Made by a program: the position numbers and the translations under genes. Shown one piece after another: positions 24,301 to 36,616 of a DNA stretch of 64,000 bases (the first letter of the stretch is position 1; the number at the start of each line of letters is the position of its first letter). The notes under the pieces were generated by a model. That model searched no databases, was not told where the DNA came from, and saw only the letters and a list, made by a program, of their open reading frames with translations. This stretch comes from Tetradesmus obliquus (taxonomy: Eukaryota; Chlorophyta; Chlorophyceae; Sphaeropleales; Scenedesmaceae): the NCBI GenBank assembly GCA_030272155.1, contig CP126195.1, forward strand, positions 6,369,001 through 6,433,000, written 5' to 3'.

Positions 24301-27300
24301 AATGCTCGTCTGAAACACCAGGCTGTACTGAAGACACTTTGTTGTCACCTGCCAGCCCAGTATAACTGCACGCCAACACACCTGCAGAGTGAGCAGTTTG
24401 CACCTGCTTGCTGCACAGGTTACTGCGGCTAGCATTCTTGATACAGCAGTATCTTTCTTGATACAGATCGAGCAGTGTCATCCATTTACTGACATGCACC
24501 GTGCCCTGCTGCCACTGCTCTTGCTGCAGTCTCACTGCTGCCGGTGTTGCTGCAGCACCCTTCAGCCCTTGCACTGTGCAAGGCACAACCGGCGGCGCTC
24601 CAGTCGTCAATGCATCTCTCACATACACAGCTGATAAGAGGGTGTTTAACAACGGCACGCGCTGTATCACAGATGTGGACTGCAACGCCGCTGGGGGAGA
24701 GTTCTGCAGCATGGACCCAACGCTCACACCCAACAGGGTGTGCATGTGCAACTCCGCAACTGGTGCCGACTCCTGCGTGCCCCTCGGACAATGCAAGGTC
24801 CGCCCCTGCAACAAGTGCCAGGCCTGCCTGAACGACATGGCGCCGGCAATTGCAACCGAGATGGCCAAGAACACCTCACGCGTGTTCAGTGCTGCCTGCG
24901 CCAGCGTCGTTGGCAAGTACCCAGCCTGCACTGATATCAGCGCTGCCTACATCTCTGCTACTGGCATGTCTGGTCTATTTGGCCTGCGTGCTGGCTCCCT
25001 GTGCAAGGCCCTGGGCCAGTGCACAGACCTGCCTGCAGGCTGCACGCTGCGCGCAGCAGTTGCTGGCGCCAACGTCACCGCTGCCCTGGACCTGTGCTCT
25101 GCTGAGGGCATTGTTGGAGGCACCCCAGTCAGCAGTGAGTTGGCAGCTGCTGTGCTGGCTCTGCATGAAATGTTTCTTCATGCTTGTGTGCTGCGTGCAT
25201 GCATGTTGCGCATCTTGTGGACAAGCATGCATAGGCTGCTACGCTGCAAACAGCGACATGCAGTTCATGCAGCATAGCTACCTGCTCGCAGGATGTTTGG
25301 CGCGTGCACAACCTCTTGATTGGACATGGTATTGAGACCTTGAAACCCAATTGTCAACAATACATACTTGTTTTCTTTGCCTCTGCAGCCATCCCCGCCA
25401 ATTCCTGCCTGGTAGATGCCGACTGCGGCGCCGACAAGCAGTGCGACCGCACCAAGGTGCTCACCAGCTACCTCTGCCAGTCTGGCCTGGACACTGAGGT
25501 CAAGCGCGGCACATGTGTGGCCAAGCCAGCACCTGTGGACACAACCATCCCACCCTGCACTCGCTGCGGCCTGTGCCTCAAGAACGTGAGGGCCAGCGTG
25601 GAGATTGCAGCCCTCAACACCACCGCTGCACCAGGAGAGCTGGCCAATAACTTCTACGCAGCTTGCAGCAGTGCCAACTACACCCTGGCTGCTTGCACAT
25701 CAGTGGCAACTGCCATTGCCAGCAGCTTCAAGGGCAACCTGGCTAGGCGTGCAGGAGCGCTGTGCCTGCGCATGGGCGAGTGCACCAGCAGCCTGTCTAC
25801 AGACTCCACATGTGTGCTGAGCTCTGAAGCTACCAGCGCCATCGTCATCGATGCTGTGGCTGCTCCTGTGGAGGCTGTCAGCAACGTGACCGTCAACACC
25901 AACAGCAATGCCATAGAGGTGGTCAACGCTACCGCCGTTGTGGATGCAAACGCCACCGCTGTGGACAACACCACTGCCACCAACGCCACCGCTGCCAACG
26001 TCACCACCGTCCCTGCTACTCCGCTTGTGCGCGGCATGCTTGATGCCTGCACAGTGGAGGGTGTGAGCAGCGGCATGCGCGTGGCTGGAACATACAAGTT
26101 TGGCGCAGGTGAGGGGCATGCTTTGCAGCCCGTATTTATTACTCAGGCATTAGTTTCAAATCCCCTTGCGCCTTGCACAAGCAGCCATCTGCAATGCACA
26201 GTGTTGCTGCAGTCGCTGGAACTGCACCCACTGCACTTTTGGTGTGCCAAGACATGCATCATGTCCCTTGGTCGCATGCTCCTGCGCCTGCGTACGCCAC
26301 ATCCACCTGCTGCCTGACATCTCCTGCCCTTGCTTTTACTGCGTGCCTGCAGCCGTGAACAACACATGCCAGTTGGACTCTGACTGCAAGGCCACCGAGT
26401 TCTGCAGCAGTGACACAACCGTCCTGGTGTGCCGCTGCTCCGGCGGCATTGACAGCTGCGACACCCTGCCCACCTGCAAGCCCATCCCAGCAGCCCCCAC
26501 CCCGGCTCCTGTGCTGTCCAGCTGCGACAAGTGCAAGCAGTGCATCACCGCAACGCAGCCCTTCGTGGCTGCCTCCTCTAGCAGCAATGACTCCCAGGCC
26601 CTGGCTGCCAACTTCATGCAGTTCTGCACCACAAACCTGACATCCAGCATGCTGGCATGCAAGCCTGTGAGCGACGCAATCAGCTACAGCTTAAATGGTG
26701 GACTCGCTAAGAGGGCCGGCGCTCTGTGCAGCCGCCTGCAGCAGTGCACTGATGACCTGATGCTGCCAACAGCCAAGTGCAACCTTACGGGTGCCACTAC
26801 CTCAGGCGCACTGAACCTCTGCTCTGCTGAGGGCGTTGGTGCCTCACCTGCAGCAGCAGTACCAGGTGAGCTTGTGCTGCAGGGTGCGTGTGTTTTGTTA
26901 CAATGCACCGGCTGTTGCAAGCACAAATGGTACTAGCATGCGATATTACTTGCTGGCTCTGTCTTGACACCAAGTAGCTGCTGGAGCTGCCTGTGTGATG
27001 TGTGGTGCTAAATCAAGTTGTAGAGGGCAAGTGCACTGCGTTCATGCTCACACACTTTGCCGCAAACAACAGTAGGTTTGGCTCATGCTGTTTACGCATA
27101 TATGGGCCACCAAGTGCTTAATGTACCAACTACTTGCTTTGCCGCTGCTCACAGACAACACGACATGCCGGGTGGACAGCGACTGCCTGGCAGTCAACGC
27201 CACAACCTACGATGGCTCCAAGGTTTGCTCCATGGCGTCTCCCACACAGCTCTGCAGCTGCTCTAAAGGCCTGGACACCTGCGTGAAGCTGGGCACCTGC

Positions 27301-30300
27301 ATCGACTTCTGCGCCAGCAGGACTGCCTACTTGAATGCGGTCAATGCCAAGGTGGACGAGATTGCTTGCACAGGGCCCTTCTTCGACTGCGGTGCCGGCC
27401 GTGAGTGCAAGGCCAGCAGCCAGTGCCAGCGCCTGACATGTGACCCCAAAGACGGCATCAAGAAGACGGCTTGCTACGGCTTCTGCATGATGGCCGACCG
27501 TAAGGTGCTGGCAGCGCGCATGGGCAATGACGGCAGGACCATCAGTGTGGTGCTCAACACCGCTGCAGCACCTGGCAGCTTTGGCTGTGCCTCCGCATTC
27601 GATGCTGACACGGCGGCTCTCCTGGGCAGCGATGCCTGGTGCACCGTCAGTGGCAAGGACCTCACCATCAACCTGGGCCGCTCTGCAACCATCACTCCTG
27701 GCAAGGACAGCCTGACTGTCGCCTCCAGCCAGTCTGTGCTGACTGACCTGCTGCTGGCTACAGCCACGTTCACTGGCACAGCCATCCCTGTGGTCATGTG
27801 TGACAACTGCAGCCCCCCTACAGTTGCCCTGGTGGGACCCAAGCTTGTGTCTGAGCCCTGCAACCCGTCTACTGCAGCAGATGTGACCATTGATGCCAGC
27901 TTCTCCAAGGACAGCTCAGGCAGGCCATTGGCCAGCATCCGCTGGGCTCAGGTTGCGGCTGCAGACGGCACACCTGTCACAGGTGCTGCTGATGTTGTGC
28001 TGGCGGCTGCCATCGACCAGGGCAACACAGCCAACAGCGGAGCAGGCGCATACAGGTGAGTGAGGCAGCTAGGAGTGTCGCTCACTGAGCAATCACAGTT
28101 TGTGTCTTCAAGACGCTTTGTGGTCTGCTAGCGTTGCAAGCAGCAGGAACGCTATGCAGATTACTGTGAGGCAGCAACACTGATGCAGCATCTGTGACAC
28201 CCAGAAGGAAGTGCTCAATTGACCGCCCATCCCCATGGCTGCAACTGCTTCACCCTGCTGCAGGGTTACTTTGCCAGCAACCCAGCTTGCATCCATGAGC
28301 AACGGCAACTACTTTGTTCAAGCCACAATCACCAACTACCTAGGAGCAACTGCCAGTGGTGTGTGGCCCTTCACAAAGGCAGCTGCAGGCACAGCACCTG
28401 TCATTGTGCCCCTTGCAAGTGGCACAGTTGACTACAAGGTGGCGGAGGGCGTGAGGGTGGGAGTGCAACTGGTGGCTGCATCCGTGTGCAGCGGCAAGCA
28501 GGTGAGACATCATCTTGTACAAGATGTTGTGCGGTTGAGTAGCGTCAGTGATTGCAACACTGCAACGACGGACTTGCAGACTGTTATTCCAGCCAACGTT
28601 GCAGCCGTCTTGCGTGGTACCTGCGACGAACTTCAACATGCTGCAGCTTGTAGCGCTGTCGCTGGCACTGGATGCTAAACAGCAGCCTGCTGTGTTGTAA
28701 CAAGCGCTGTTGTCCACCCTGCGTGGCCGCTTGCAGGTTGAGTACCTGTGGGAGTCTCTGGACACCCCAGCATGGACTGCCATCCCTGCCGGCTATAACA
28801 AGAAGGATCTGGTCATCCCAGGCCCCGTGCCAGGTGCCAGCGGCCCCAAGCTGGTGCGCGTCACCGCCAATTTTGCAGGCGCAGCTGCAGCCACATCCGT
28901 CAGTGTCACCCTCAACCCCCTGGCCAGCCCCCTGGTTGCCAAGCTCAGGGGTCCGGCCGGCGACATTCCTGACACCCGCACCATCGTGCTCAACGCTGCT
29001 GGCTCGTCTGATCCCGATGATCCCCAGGGCGCGAACCCCCTGACTGTCATCTGGGAGTGCATCCGCGCCGACTTCCCGCAGACCTGCTTCACTGGCATCA
29101 ACAGCTTCGGCAAGCAGGACGGCCTCACATGGACGCTTCCTGCTAGCCTGCTGACAGCCAACATCGAGCACACCTTCCGCGTGACTGTCGCACGTGCTGA
29201 CGGCAGCGGCAGTGTCTCCGACGCCGTGACGCTGAAGCCCACCACTGCAAAGGTCCCCACTGGCCGCATCCGCCGCGTGTGCGGTGTCAGCGCCTGCCCA
29301 ATCCGCCACAGCGCGGACGATGCGCTGTCCCTCACTATGGCGCTTGATGCCGGATCTGAGAGTGCAACTGTCACCTGGAGCGTTGAGCAGATGCCATCTC
29401 TGGCACCTGTCACTGGCCAGGACTTCACCATCACATCTGGCAACCTCCCTAAGACTGGCTATGTCAGTGTGAGGGCTGTTGTGGCTCAGGGCGCAGCACA
29501 GAGTAGAACCCGCGTCCACATCCCCATCAACGGCAAGCCCGAGTGTGCCGGCACGTGCACGCTGAAGGTCACTCCAACGACTGGCGTGTTCCCTGCGGCG
29601 CGCTTTGCTGCTGAGGCTGTTGGCTTCTTTGATGACCAGCCAGGCCTGAGGTGAGCCGCATGCTGCTGCTGTGACAGTGTGCCTGCCAGACAGCCCCTGT
29701 GAGTCAGCTCCGTGTTGGTATATGGTAATTTAGCGGCGCAGGTTGGAGAGCAGGTCCTGAAGGTTCCGCACCAGGCGACTGAGTAGGCTGGTCACAAGTT
29801 GTTTTCACAAGACAGGACTGGCTGCTCAGACCTGCTTCAAGCAGTAAGTAAGTTACGGTGGGGTGCGCTCATGGTCTCAACTGCTGAACCGCAGCTCACG
29901 TGCACGCTACACTGCTCCCGCATATATTCCTCGCAGGTTTGACTTTGGCGTGAAGGACGCCAGGGATGCACGCAAGGTGGTGTCATCCAGCGCAGCTCGC
30001 ACCTTTGTGTTCAGCGGCCTGCCTGTTGGCCAGACCACGCTGTACGTGTGCGCTGTCGACCCCTATCAGGCCCAGACCTGCGCAGAGACCGTCGTCACTG
30101 TGGAGCAGGCCGCTGCCGACTTCAAGGTGGCAGATGCCATCACAGCCTTCGACGTGACGCAGCTGAAGAACGCCGGTGATGTGTCTGTGCTGGCCTCTGG
30201 CGCGCAGGCGCTGCAGAGTCTGTCCAGCTTTGCCGGCAGGGCTGATGTGGCTGCAGGCAAGACGCAGCAGGAGACCGCGCAGGTGCAGAGCCTGATTGCC

Positions 30301-32008
30301 ACCAAGGCTGGCTCCATGATCAGAACACTGGCTAACAACGCTGACAGTTACATCAATGACCCCCAGACCATGAGCCAGGTGAGCGGTGGGGCTTGTGTGC
30401 TGTGTTTGTGGAGTACGTGTGTTCCCAGCTGCCTGCCAGGTATTATTGCCATGACAAATGGTATCGGCAGCTGCTGTGCAGCATAAATCGGCAAGCTCCC
30501 TGCAGTGGCTCCCAGTTCACGTGCACGCAACCACACTGCTCTGCAGCATCCAGTCACCAACAATGCCCCCAGCCTCACAAGCATGCCTTGCCCCTGCCTC
30601 CCCTGCCTGCAGGTTGTGTCTGCCGTCGCCACGCTGACCAAGGCCACCAGCCAGATCAGCAAGGACTCCAAGCAGAAGATGCTCAACGTGGCAGGATCCG
30701 GCATCGCAGCAGCCAAGCTCAGCAAGAGGCCCCTGGCAGCACCCGAGTCAGGGCGCCTGCTGTCCGTGGTGGCAGCCGGCAACAGCATGCGCGACGTGTG
30801 CAAGATCGCCGCCGTGTGTGACGCCAAGACAGCAGCCCGCAGGCACCTGCTGGGACTGTCTACACCAGAGCTTGATGCGGCAGTGGCTGAGGCAGCTACT
30901 GTCATCAGCCGCCGCCTGCTCCAGACCAAATCCACCGCCAACGCAACTGCCGCCGCCAACGACACAGCCACCAACGCCACCGTAGTGGAAGCACCCGCTG
31001 CCCCCGCCCCCGTTGCTGTTGAGGAGCCAGCGGTTGTCGCAACCGCTACCCCAGCATTCGCGCCCTCGTTTGCTCAGCAGGCATACACCATTGCTGACCT
31101 GCTGGCACCTTCCGCCACTCCCTCCATCAGCTTCCTGTCTGGTGGAGACAACGGCCTATTCACCTCCGTGGCTAACCGACTGGGCAGGACCTATGGGGCG
31201 GCAAGCACCAACGTGGTTGCTGGCCCAGCACTGGAGGCATCCGGCAGCTCCGCATCTGCCTCTGCAGCAGACAACGTCCAGGTGCAGTTCAGCAAGGCCC
31301 TCACAGCAGCATGTGTTGATGAGGAGGGCACCGTGCTCAGCGACGCACCCTGCAGCGACGTGGTCGTGCCTGTGCGCGTGACCTACACACCCGACGCAAC
31401 CGTCCTGCTGAAGCCCACAGCAACTGGCCGCAAGCTGGCAGCAGCTGAGGCTGTGCCAGCCGACTTTTCCATCGTGTCTGGTGCCGTCACTGTGGAGGCG
31501 CCCGGCGCAGCTGCTGGCGCGCTGCCTTGCGACGGCTGCACAGCCACTGTCACCATTCCTATCTGGGAGGAGAGGCAGGCAGACATGCTGTACCAGTGCG
31601 CACAGATTGTGGATGGTGCAACAGTCATCGACGCTGCTGTGGCCACTGCTTCGGATGTGACCACCTCCTCCACCAGCCCTGCCGTGCCCACTGTGTCTTG
31701 TGCGGTGAATCAGGCCGGTTCCTTCTTGGTTGGCAAGTCGCTGGACCCCAACCGTGCCCTGGGCCCTGGCACAGCTGAGACCTACACCCCGCAGGCCAAC
31801 TGGCCGGTAAGTTGGCTTACTGCCGTAGCAGGACATGATGTTGCTGCTGCTTGCATGCTGCACACACAGCGGTGTTGGTTCGCAAAGCTTGGCCGCGGCT
31901 GCCAGCAGGATGTGTCACAGCCTGCACCAGCGTCCAGTGGTTGCTTGTTGTTTGGCTGCTGCTGCCGGATAGACGCACCACAGCATGCATCGTTGCTCCT
32001 TACCAACC

Positions 32009-32039
<31 letters not shown>

Positions 32040-32604
32040 TATACCCGTGCAGAAACCCGGCGAGCCCATCCGCGTGAAGCTGAGCTTCGAGACGCTTGTC
32101 AGCTTCGACTTTGATGCCTTCATCGCTGACGCGGCCAAGGTTGACGCTTTCAAGGCCTCTGTGCGCTCCCTGGTGGCTGCCGGCATTGCGGCAAAGATCC
32201 CCGCTGCCAACGGCATCAACAGCGACGCAATCACGGTCAGCAACCTGCGCAAGGGCTCCATTATGGCTGATGTGGTGATCGACACCAGCAGTATCACTGA
32301 TGGCGCTGTTATGGCCCAGCTGGTGGGCACGCTGCTGAACGACCCCGTGTCGCTGCTGAACACGGATGCTGTTGCCTGGGCCAAGTTTGTGTCCGACTAC
32401 AGCCTGACTGGCGTGGTCACTGCGGAGCTGATCACGCTGCAGGCGCCAGCGCCCAACAATATGCCGGCCATTGTGGGCGGTGTTGTGGGTGGCGTCGGTG
32501 GTGCGCTGCTGATTGCCGGCATTGCGCTGCTGCTGATCAAGAGGCGCCGCGCGGCTGGCGTGGAGCCCCGCAACAGGCAGCTGCTGGAAGAGCAGGGCGT
32601 GTAA
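15340..32604 (+). CDS. Giant type I membrane surface protein: nine beta-sandwich modules, Cys-rich modules, REJ-like region, SEA-like domain, TM
   Basis: Twenty-one exons are phase-consistent with no internal stop: 15340-15379, 15617-15730, 16001-16408, 16769-17200, 17453-17893, 18231-18671, 19003-19422, 19614-20009, 20151-20549, 20721-21125, 21354-22997, 23223-24270, 24530-25134, 25389-26108, 26353-26865, 27155-28055, 28264-28501, 28737-29650, 29937-30378, 30613-31806 and 32053-32604 (about 4,088 aa). The signal peptide (MPRRGCLCLAVLA...) is split by intron 1. Residues about 52-1285 are nine modules of 120-147 aa, one per exon, with TYTVxLxNG and ITCSFTVTVTxAH motifs, DUF11/Ig-like. Residues about 1286-2750 carry about eight PCxxCxxCL...GNxGKRAxxLC modules. 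Residues about 2750-3510 resemble REJ/PKD (SSDPDDPQG..PLTVIWEC). Next come a Ser/Ala-rich linker, a GPS-like CAVNQAGSFLVG, a SEA-like VKLSFETLVSFDF domain, a TM helix (about 4043-4067) and KRRR. It is probably an adhesion or cell-wall-facing glycoprotein; the ligand is unknown. Confidence 0.88.
16001..21713 (+). repeat. Nine tandem exon-encoded beta-sandwich modules (DUF11/Ig-like)
   Basis: Modules begin at 16001, 16769, 17453, 18231, 19003, 19614, 20151, 20721 and 21354. The first eight are whole exons of 396-441 nt, and every intron between them is phase 1, so modules can be added or lost without breaking the frame. Each has an N-terminal G(A/T)xVTYxVxLxNG, a mid Cys pair and an IxCxFxVxVTxxH motif before a proline. 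The first module is the most diverged. The family assignment (conserved repeat domain DUF11-like) is by pattern, not by search. Confidence 0.8.
21714..27330 (+). repeat. About eight Cys-rich modules of roughly 150-180 residues
   Basis: Starts are seen at about 21714 (PCTNCRTCLA), 22231 (PCTNCRNCLA), 22788 (VSCQACI), 23539 (PCKICSDCLA), 24053 (PCPACTKCLA), 24808 (PCNKCQACL), 25554 (PCTRCGLCL) and 26522 (SCDKCKQCI); a last degenerate copy follows 27155. Each runs CxxCxxCL, a helical span ending in GNxGKRAxxLCxxLGQC, a CxLxxx..LDLCxVEG segment, and a CxxDxxCxxxxxC....CxCN..TGxxxC hairpin. I do not know a named domain for it. Introns split modules here, unlike the preceding beta-sandwich exons. 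Confidence 0.75.
23135..23215. repeat. 33-bp tandem duplication in an intron of the giant gene
   Basis: TTCAATTGTCGTGCCTAAGA begins at 23135 and again at 23168, followed by a further partial copy of GCCTAAGATGCGTTG. It lies just upstream of the acceptor at 23222, so the polypyrimidine region of this intron is built of repeat. Confidence 0.7.
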
Positions 32605-33275
32605 GGGGGACGTGTGGATGAGGAGGATGTTTGAAGAGGCAGATGTTGTTGAACATCTGCAGGCCATGCCGTGAGGGCATGGCTGACTGAGGTTGATGTT
32701 TGATGACTGTGTCTGCGTGGGTAGTGCCTCAAGGCAGAGCCAGCCCGTCTCTGCTGGATTCGGTGATGTTTGGGGTCAGGGTGTGGTGCCTGTTGACGGT
32801 TGAATGATTGGGATCGGGGTTTCATGCGTTTAGCGGATGACGGCAGTTGACAATTTTGACAGCAGATGAAGACACATGGCAGTTGCGTCGTGTGCAGTGG
32901 CACTTTTGACAATTAGAGCGTTGCACAATAAGCTAGCACACGTTAGCGTGCATTTAGGGGGGAGGAGATTTGTGCCAGGGCATCCATCATTTATCCTGTT
33001 GTTCCCATGAATGTCCTGTGAGTTGGTGTTTTTCGCTTTGAAAGGGCGGAGAAGCAGCAAGGTTGAGTTGAAGCAGCATCGTTTGCATGTTGTGCACCAC
33101 ATGACCTGCACCTGCACCTGCACCTGCACCTACGCATTGCGGATCTCAGCCTCTGTGTGGGGTGGTAGCTCTACAGGTTGTGTGCGCCGTGTTGAGAACT
33201 TAGCCGCATGACTTGACGCACAGTGTTCTGGAAACAGTACTGCACTTCAGCATGCATTTTCATAACAGCATGTAA
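32605..33275 (+). other. Probable 3' UTR of the giant gene, ending near a TGTAA signal
   Basis: No coding content is seen after the TAA at 32602-32604. A hexamer tandem repeat (ACCTGC)n lies at 33104-33131. TGTAA at 33271-33275 is the best poly(A) signal candidate on the + strand. Confidence 0.5.
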
Positions 33276-36200
33276 CAAAATGTGATGAACGGCAGGTTAC
33301 TTCCTGCATGGTGGTCTCCTGTTACTGCGATGCAGTAGTGACATCAGTGTACACATCCGCACATAAATGCCATCACTTTCAGGCAGCAGCAGTACATTCC
33401 AATGCTCTCAAAACAAGCAGGAACCTTGGCTGGGTTTGTTGAAATACATAGCAGACTTTCCTAAAGTGAATTATAGACTGCTCCGTCTGATTTCAACACA
33501 TAAGCAATTCCACCTGCAACACTGTGCCAGGCAGGGTACTGCAATTTTGATCTTGGCCTTACTTGGAGTAGGAGTTTTGCAATGCAGCAACAGCACTGCC
33601 TGCATGCGCAGCAACCCAGCTGCTGCCGGCAATGCATCAGAATGGAACAACAACACCGTACAGCGTTGCTGCTGCAGTGCTGAATGCTGCGATGCTAGTC
33701 CACAAGCCTGCATCACAGTTGGCAGCAGCAGACCTGTTGCACACCATACTTTCACTGTGCCAACCCAAAGCACATGCACAACACCATGGCTGATGGTGCC
33801 GACCGTGACACGCCATAATTGTTACAATCTGATACCCTTGCCCAGCCATGTTGGTTACTGGGGACCCCGTAAGGAGGCCAAAACACTGTGGCATTGGCAC
33901 TATGCCAGCTCGCAGCACGCGCACAACACCATGGCTGACAGTGCCAGCTATAACACACAAAAGTAACACTGGCTTGCAAAACAGCTGTTGCATTGGTGAG
34001 GGCAGCTGGCTTTGGGGTGCGGCACACACGTCCTAGTTGCCCATGCACTGCTGCTTGTGCAGAGTCGATCCTGCTCTTTCTGGTTGAAACGTGCTGGGCA
34101 GGCATACAGCCCCTGCATACAGCCCGGCATACAGCCCCGCATACAGCCCCACACACAGCCCCGCAGCCTGCAGCCAGCATACAGCATACAGCCCCACACA
34201 CAGCCCCGCAGCCTGCAGCCAGCACACAGCATACAGCCCCGCACGCAGCCCCGCACACAGCACTGCACACAACATACAGCCCCGCATACAGCCCAACACA
34301 CAGCCACACATACAGCCTCGCACATTTCTATGTGTGCAGGGTGCAGAGGTGCGATGCCATGTAATCCTTGTGGTGTGCTCTGCCATGTCACGCACCCCCT
34401 GCAGGTGCTGCAGCTGCTGTGGGTACTCAGGTCCATGTTCACGGCTGCATGCACAGACTGCTCCACCAGTCAGAATGCTGACAGGTGTGCTTGCTAACAA
34501 GGTTGACATGCCGTCGTACTACGGCCCTAGTAGGGGCGGAGGTGGTCGCTGTTCACTCATGTTGCCTAATATATTGCAGCCAGGACCCAGAATAGCTGTA
34601 ATTGCATGGTCAGCGGAAGGTGCTGAGCACGATCGGATCAGCACATACGTGTGACTCGCCAGTAGGATGTTGTCGTCCCTGATAGCATTAAACAAACAGC
34701 ACATGCACCGCCCCCCCCTGCATGTTGTCAGGTTACGTGCTCTTCATGTAGCCGTGTTACATAACTCAGGAGTGCTGCCTGCAGATCCTGTCAACATTTG
34801 TTGGTTTTAGCAAACTGGAGTGCTGGAAAGGGCTCCGTTCTGCCAGGCACCTGCGTCGCTGTTTTGCAGCCCAGGTGCCACATATCAGCAGGCGTCCATG
34901 GTGCCAACAGCAGTGAGCCACCCGTTCTGGGGCGCGTGACACGAGGCTCTGCACCAAGGGCCTTGCTTTTCAGTGTTGCAAGCGGCGCCAGCAATGAGTG
35001 GGCTCTAACTGGTGGCAGGTGCAGCCACGACCGCTTGTTGCGTGCACGTTCAGTATAACTGTTGTTATGTGGCCGCTTGTCTGGGCTTGGCTTTGCATGA
35101 ACTGCTGTGATTTATGTATGTGCTTACAAGGCATGCAGCTGCACAGGCAGCAGCTTTTGCTGAATGCAGCTGTACCTGCCAGCAGTGACTGGGCCACACC
35201 ACAGTGGCGTGCCAGAATCTACGGCGGTGTTTACGGCGACGGTATGTACGTTGCTGCCGGCCAACCTTGCCCTCTACGTACCTGCCGGGGTTTTGCAAGT
35301 ACCAGCACAGCATGCGCTCATGCACATCAACGTGATGCAAGTTATCCTACGTGCAGCACGTTTTACTTGCTGGCCGTGCCTGTCAACAGCTGCTGTGTGC
35401 AAGAGCATCATGGTGTTACAAGCATGGTATGATGGCCACAGACCATGTTAAACCCTGCTGTGGCACACACCATCTTATGTGAACCACAGGCGGCCACTTC
35501 TTGATAATTGCATGGTATGTGGACGGCTGAGTGTATGGTGCGTTTGTGGTGCAAGTCCGTAGATTTGCTCGGGGCACATCTATGGTGCTGTTCTTGGTGA
35601 TACATCCTTGCAGCAATGTTGTGCGGCTCTGGGATTGTGCAGCAGCTCCACTGAGCCAGCTTTCCAGGATGGGATCAGCAGGAGCACTGCTGAGCAGCAC
35701 CACCTGCACCATCACCAGCAGCGTCCAGCTTGCAGTAGATTCTAAAGCACCGGCTGTCTGCACTAGCCATACAGCACCAACGGATTTAAATATCACATTG
35801 ATCCCCAGCCCGGCAGTGGCAGCAGATGCAGCTGCCGGCTGCACGTATATGCACCATCAGTGCTGCAAGCGTGCTGTGCGGGGTGCAGTTGGCAGTGCTC
35901 TAGTACTAGAGTTCACTGCAGGGAGCTAACAGTGTGTTTCTCTGACAATAGGCGGGCACACCTTGCAGCCCAACTGATCAACGCCGCCACTTGACGCCGC
36001 CATGATCAGCGCATAGCAGCTGTGGGGATCAGTGCAGCGCATGCACAGGTGTAAGATATTGCGCACAACCGCATCAGGGCTCCTCCTGCAGCGATTCCTG
36101 GCAAGATCTCCTGGCGCTTCTTACAAAGCAGGACCTGCAGGCTTTGACTACCAGCAAAGCAGCTGTTGTGGCTCATACTTTCTCAGAATTTGTTGTGGCG

Positions 36201-36536
36201 CATACCGTCTTACATGGTGTCAGTACCCACATGTAAATACCCTCTCTTCAAAAGGTGCTGGCACAAGGCTCTTTCTTTCTGTTACACGTATAGTATAGTT
36301 GAGCAGTGCGACCACAGTAGTGGTGTGTACATCACCACATTGCGACAAAACAGCTCGCTTCGTTCTGCCCCTGCTGCCACAGCTGCGTGCGTGCAGAACG
36401 ATGTTCATTGTTGCTCAGATGAAGATTGGTTGTAACAGCACAGGCTGGTGGGCATAGATTGTACCATGCACACCAGATACAGTTGATTTACGAGCATACA
36501 TTCAGCACACAGCTCCTGCAGCGTCCTCATCACTGC
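33276..36536. other. Gene-poor region with a minisatellite and possible module relics
   Basis: No exon chain could be supported. Fragments resemble decayed beta-sandwich modules: LLNAAVPASSDWATPQW near 35160, LLSSTTCTITSSVQLAVDS near 35690, and VVAHT-type pieces near 36160-36210. Two diverged copies of a sequence containing GCACAACACCATGGCTGA lie at 33777 and 33920. These are suggestive only. Confidence 0.35.
34103..34325 (+). repeat. Minisatellite of ACAGCCCC-type units with a 45-bp higher-order repeat
   Basis: Short units of the form (AT)ACAGCCCCGC are repeated about 18 times. Two nearly identical 45-bp blocks start at 34143 and 34188. Open frames through it (Tyr-Ser-Pro, Ala-Val-Cys-Gly) are by-products of the repeat and are not supported as genes. 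Confidence 0.85.
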
Positions 36537-36541
36537 TTACA
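36537..36541 (-). promoter_or_regulatory. Candidate TGTAA polyadenylation signal of the methyltransferase gene
   Basis: TTACA on the + strand lies 76 nt beyond the minus-strand stop codon at 36617-36619. Confidence 0.5.
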
Positions 36542-36616
36542 ATGTCGTGATACAATTTTTGTGGCAGAATGCTGAGTAGACACTAATGGTACTGGTCAGT
36601 GTGCTGTACAATCACA

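Noticed and set aside
23804-24931. 375-codon minus-strand open frame
   Set aside because: Antisense shadow of exons 12 and 13 of the giant gene; it also runs through a supported intron.
34103-34325. Possible CRISPR-like array
   Set aside because: Units are 10-11 bp and contiguous, without unique spacers; this is an ordinary minisatellite in a nuclear genome.
34033-34509. Repeat-coded frames (Cys-Gly-Ala-Val and Tyr-Ser-Pro-Ala)
   Set aside because: Both strands are open only because the minisatellite has no stop codons; there is no start context, splice site or flanking exon.
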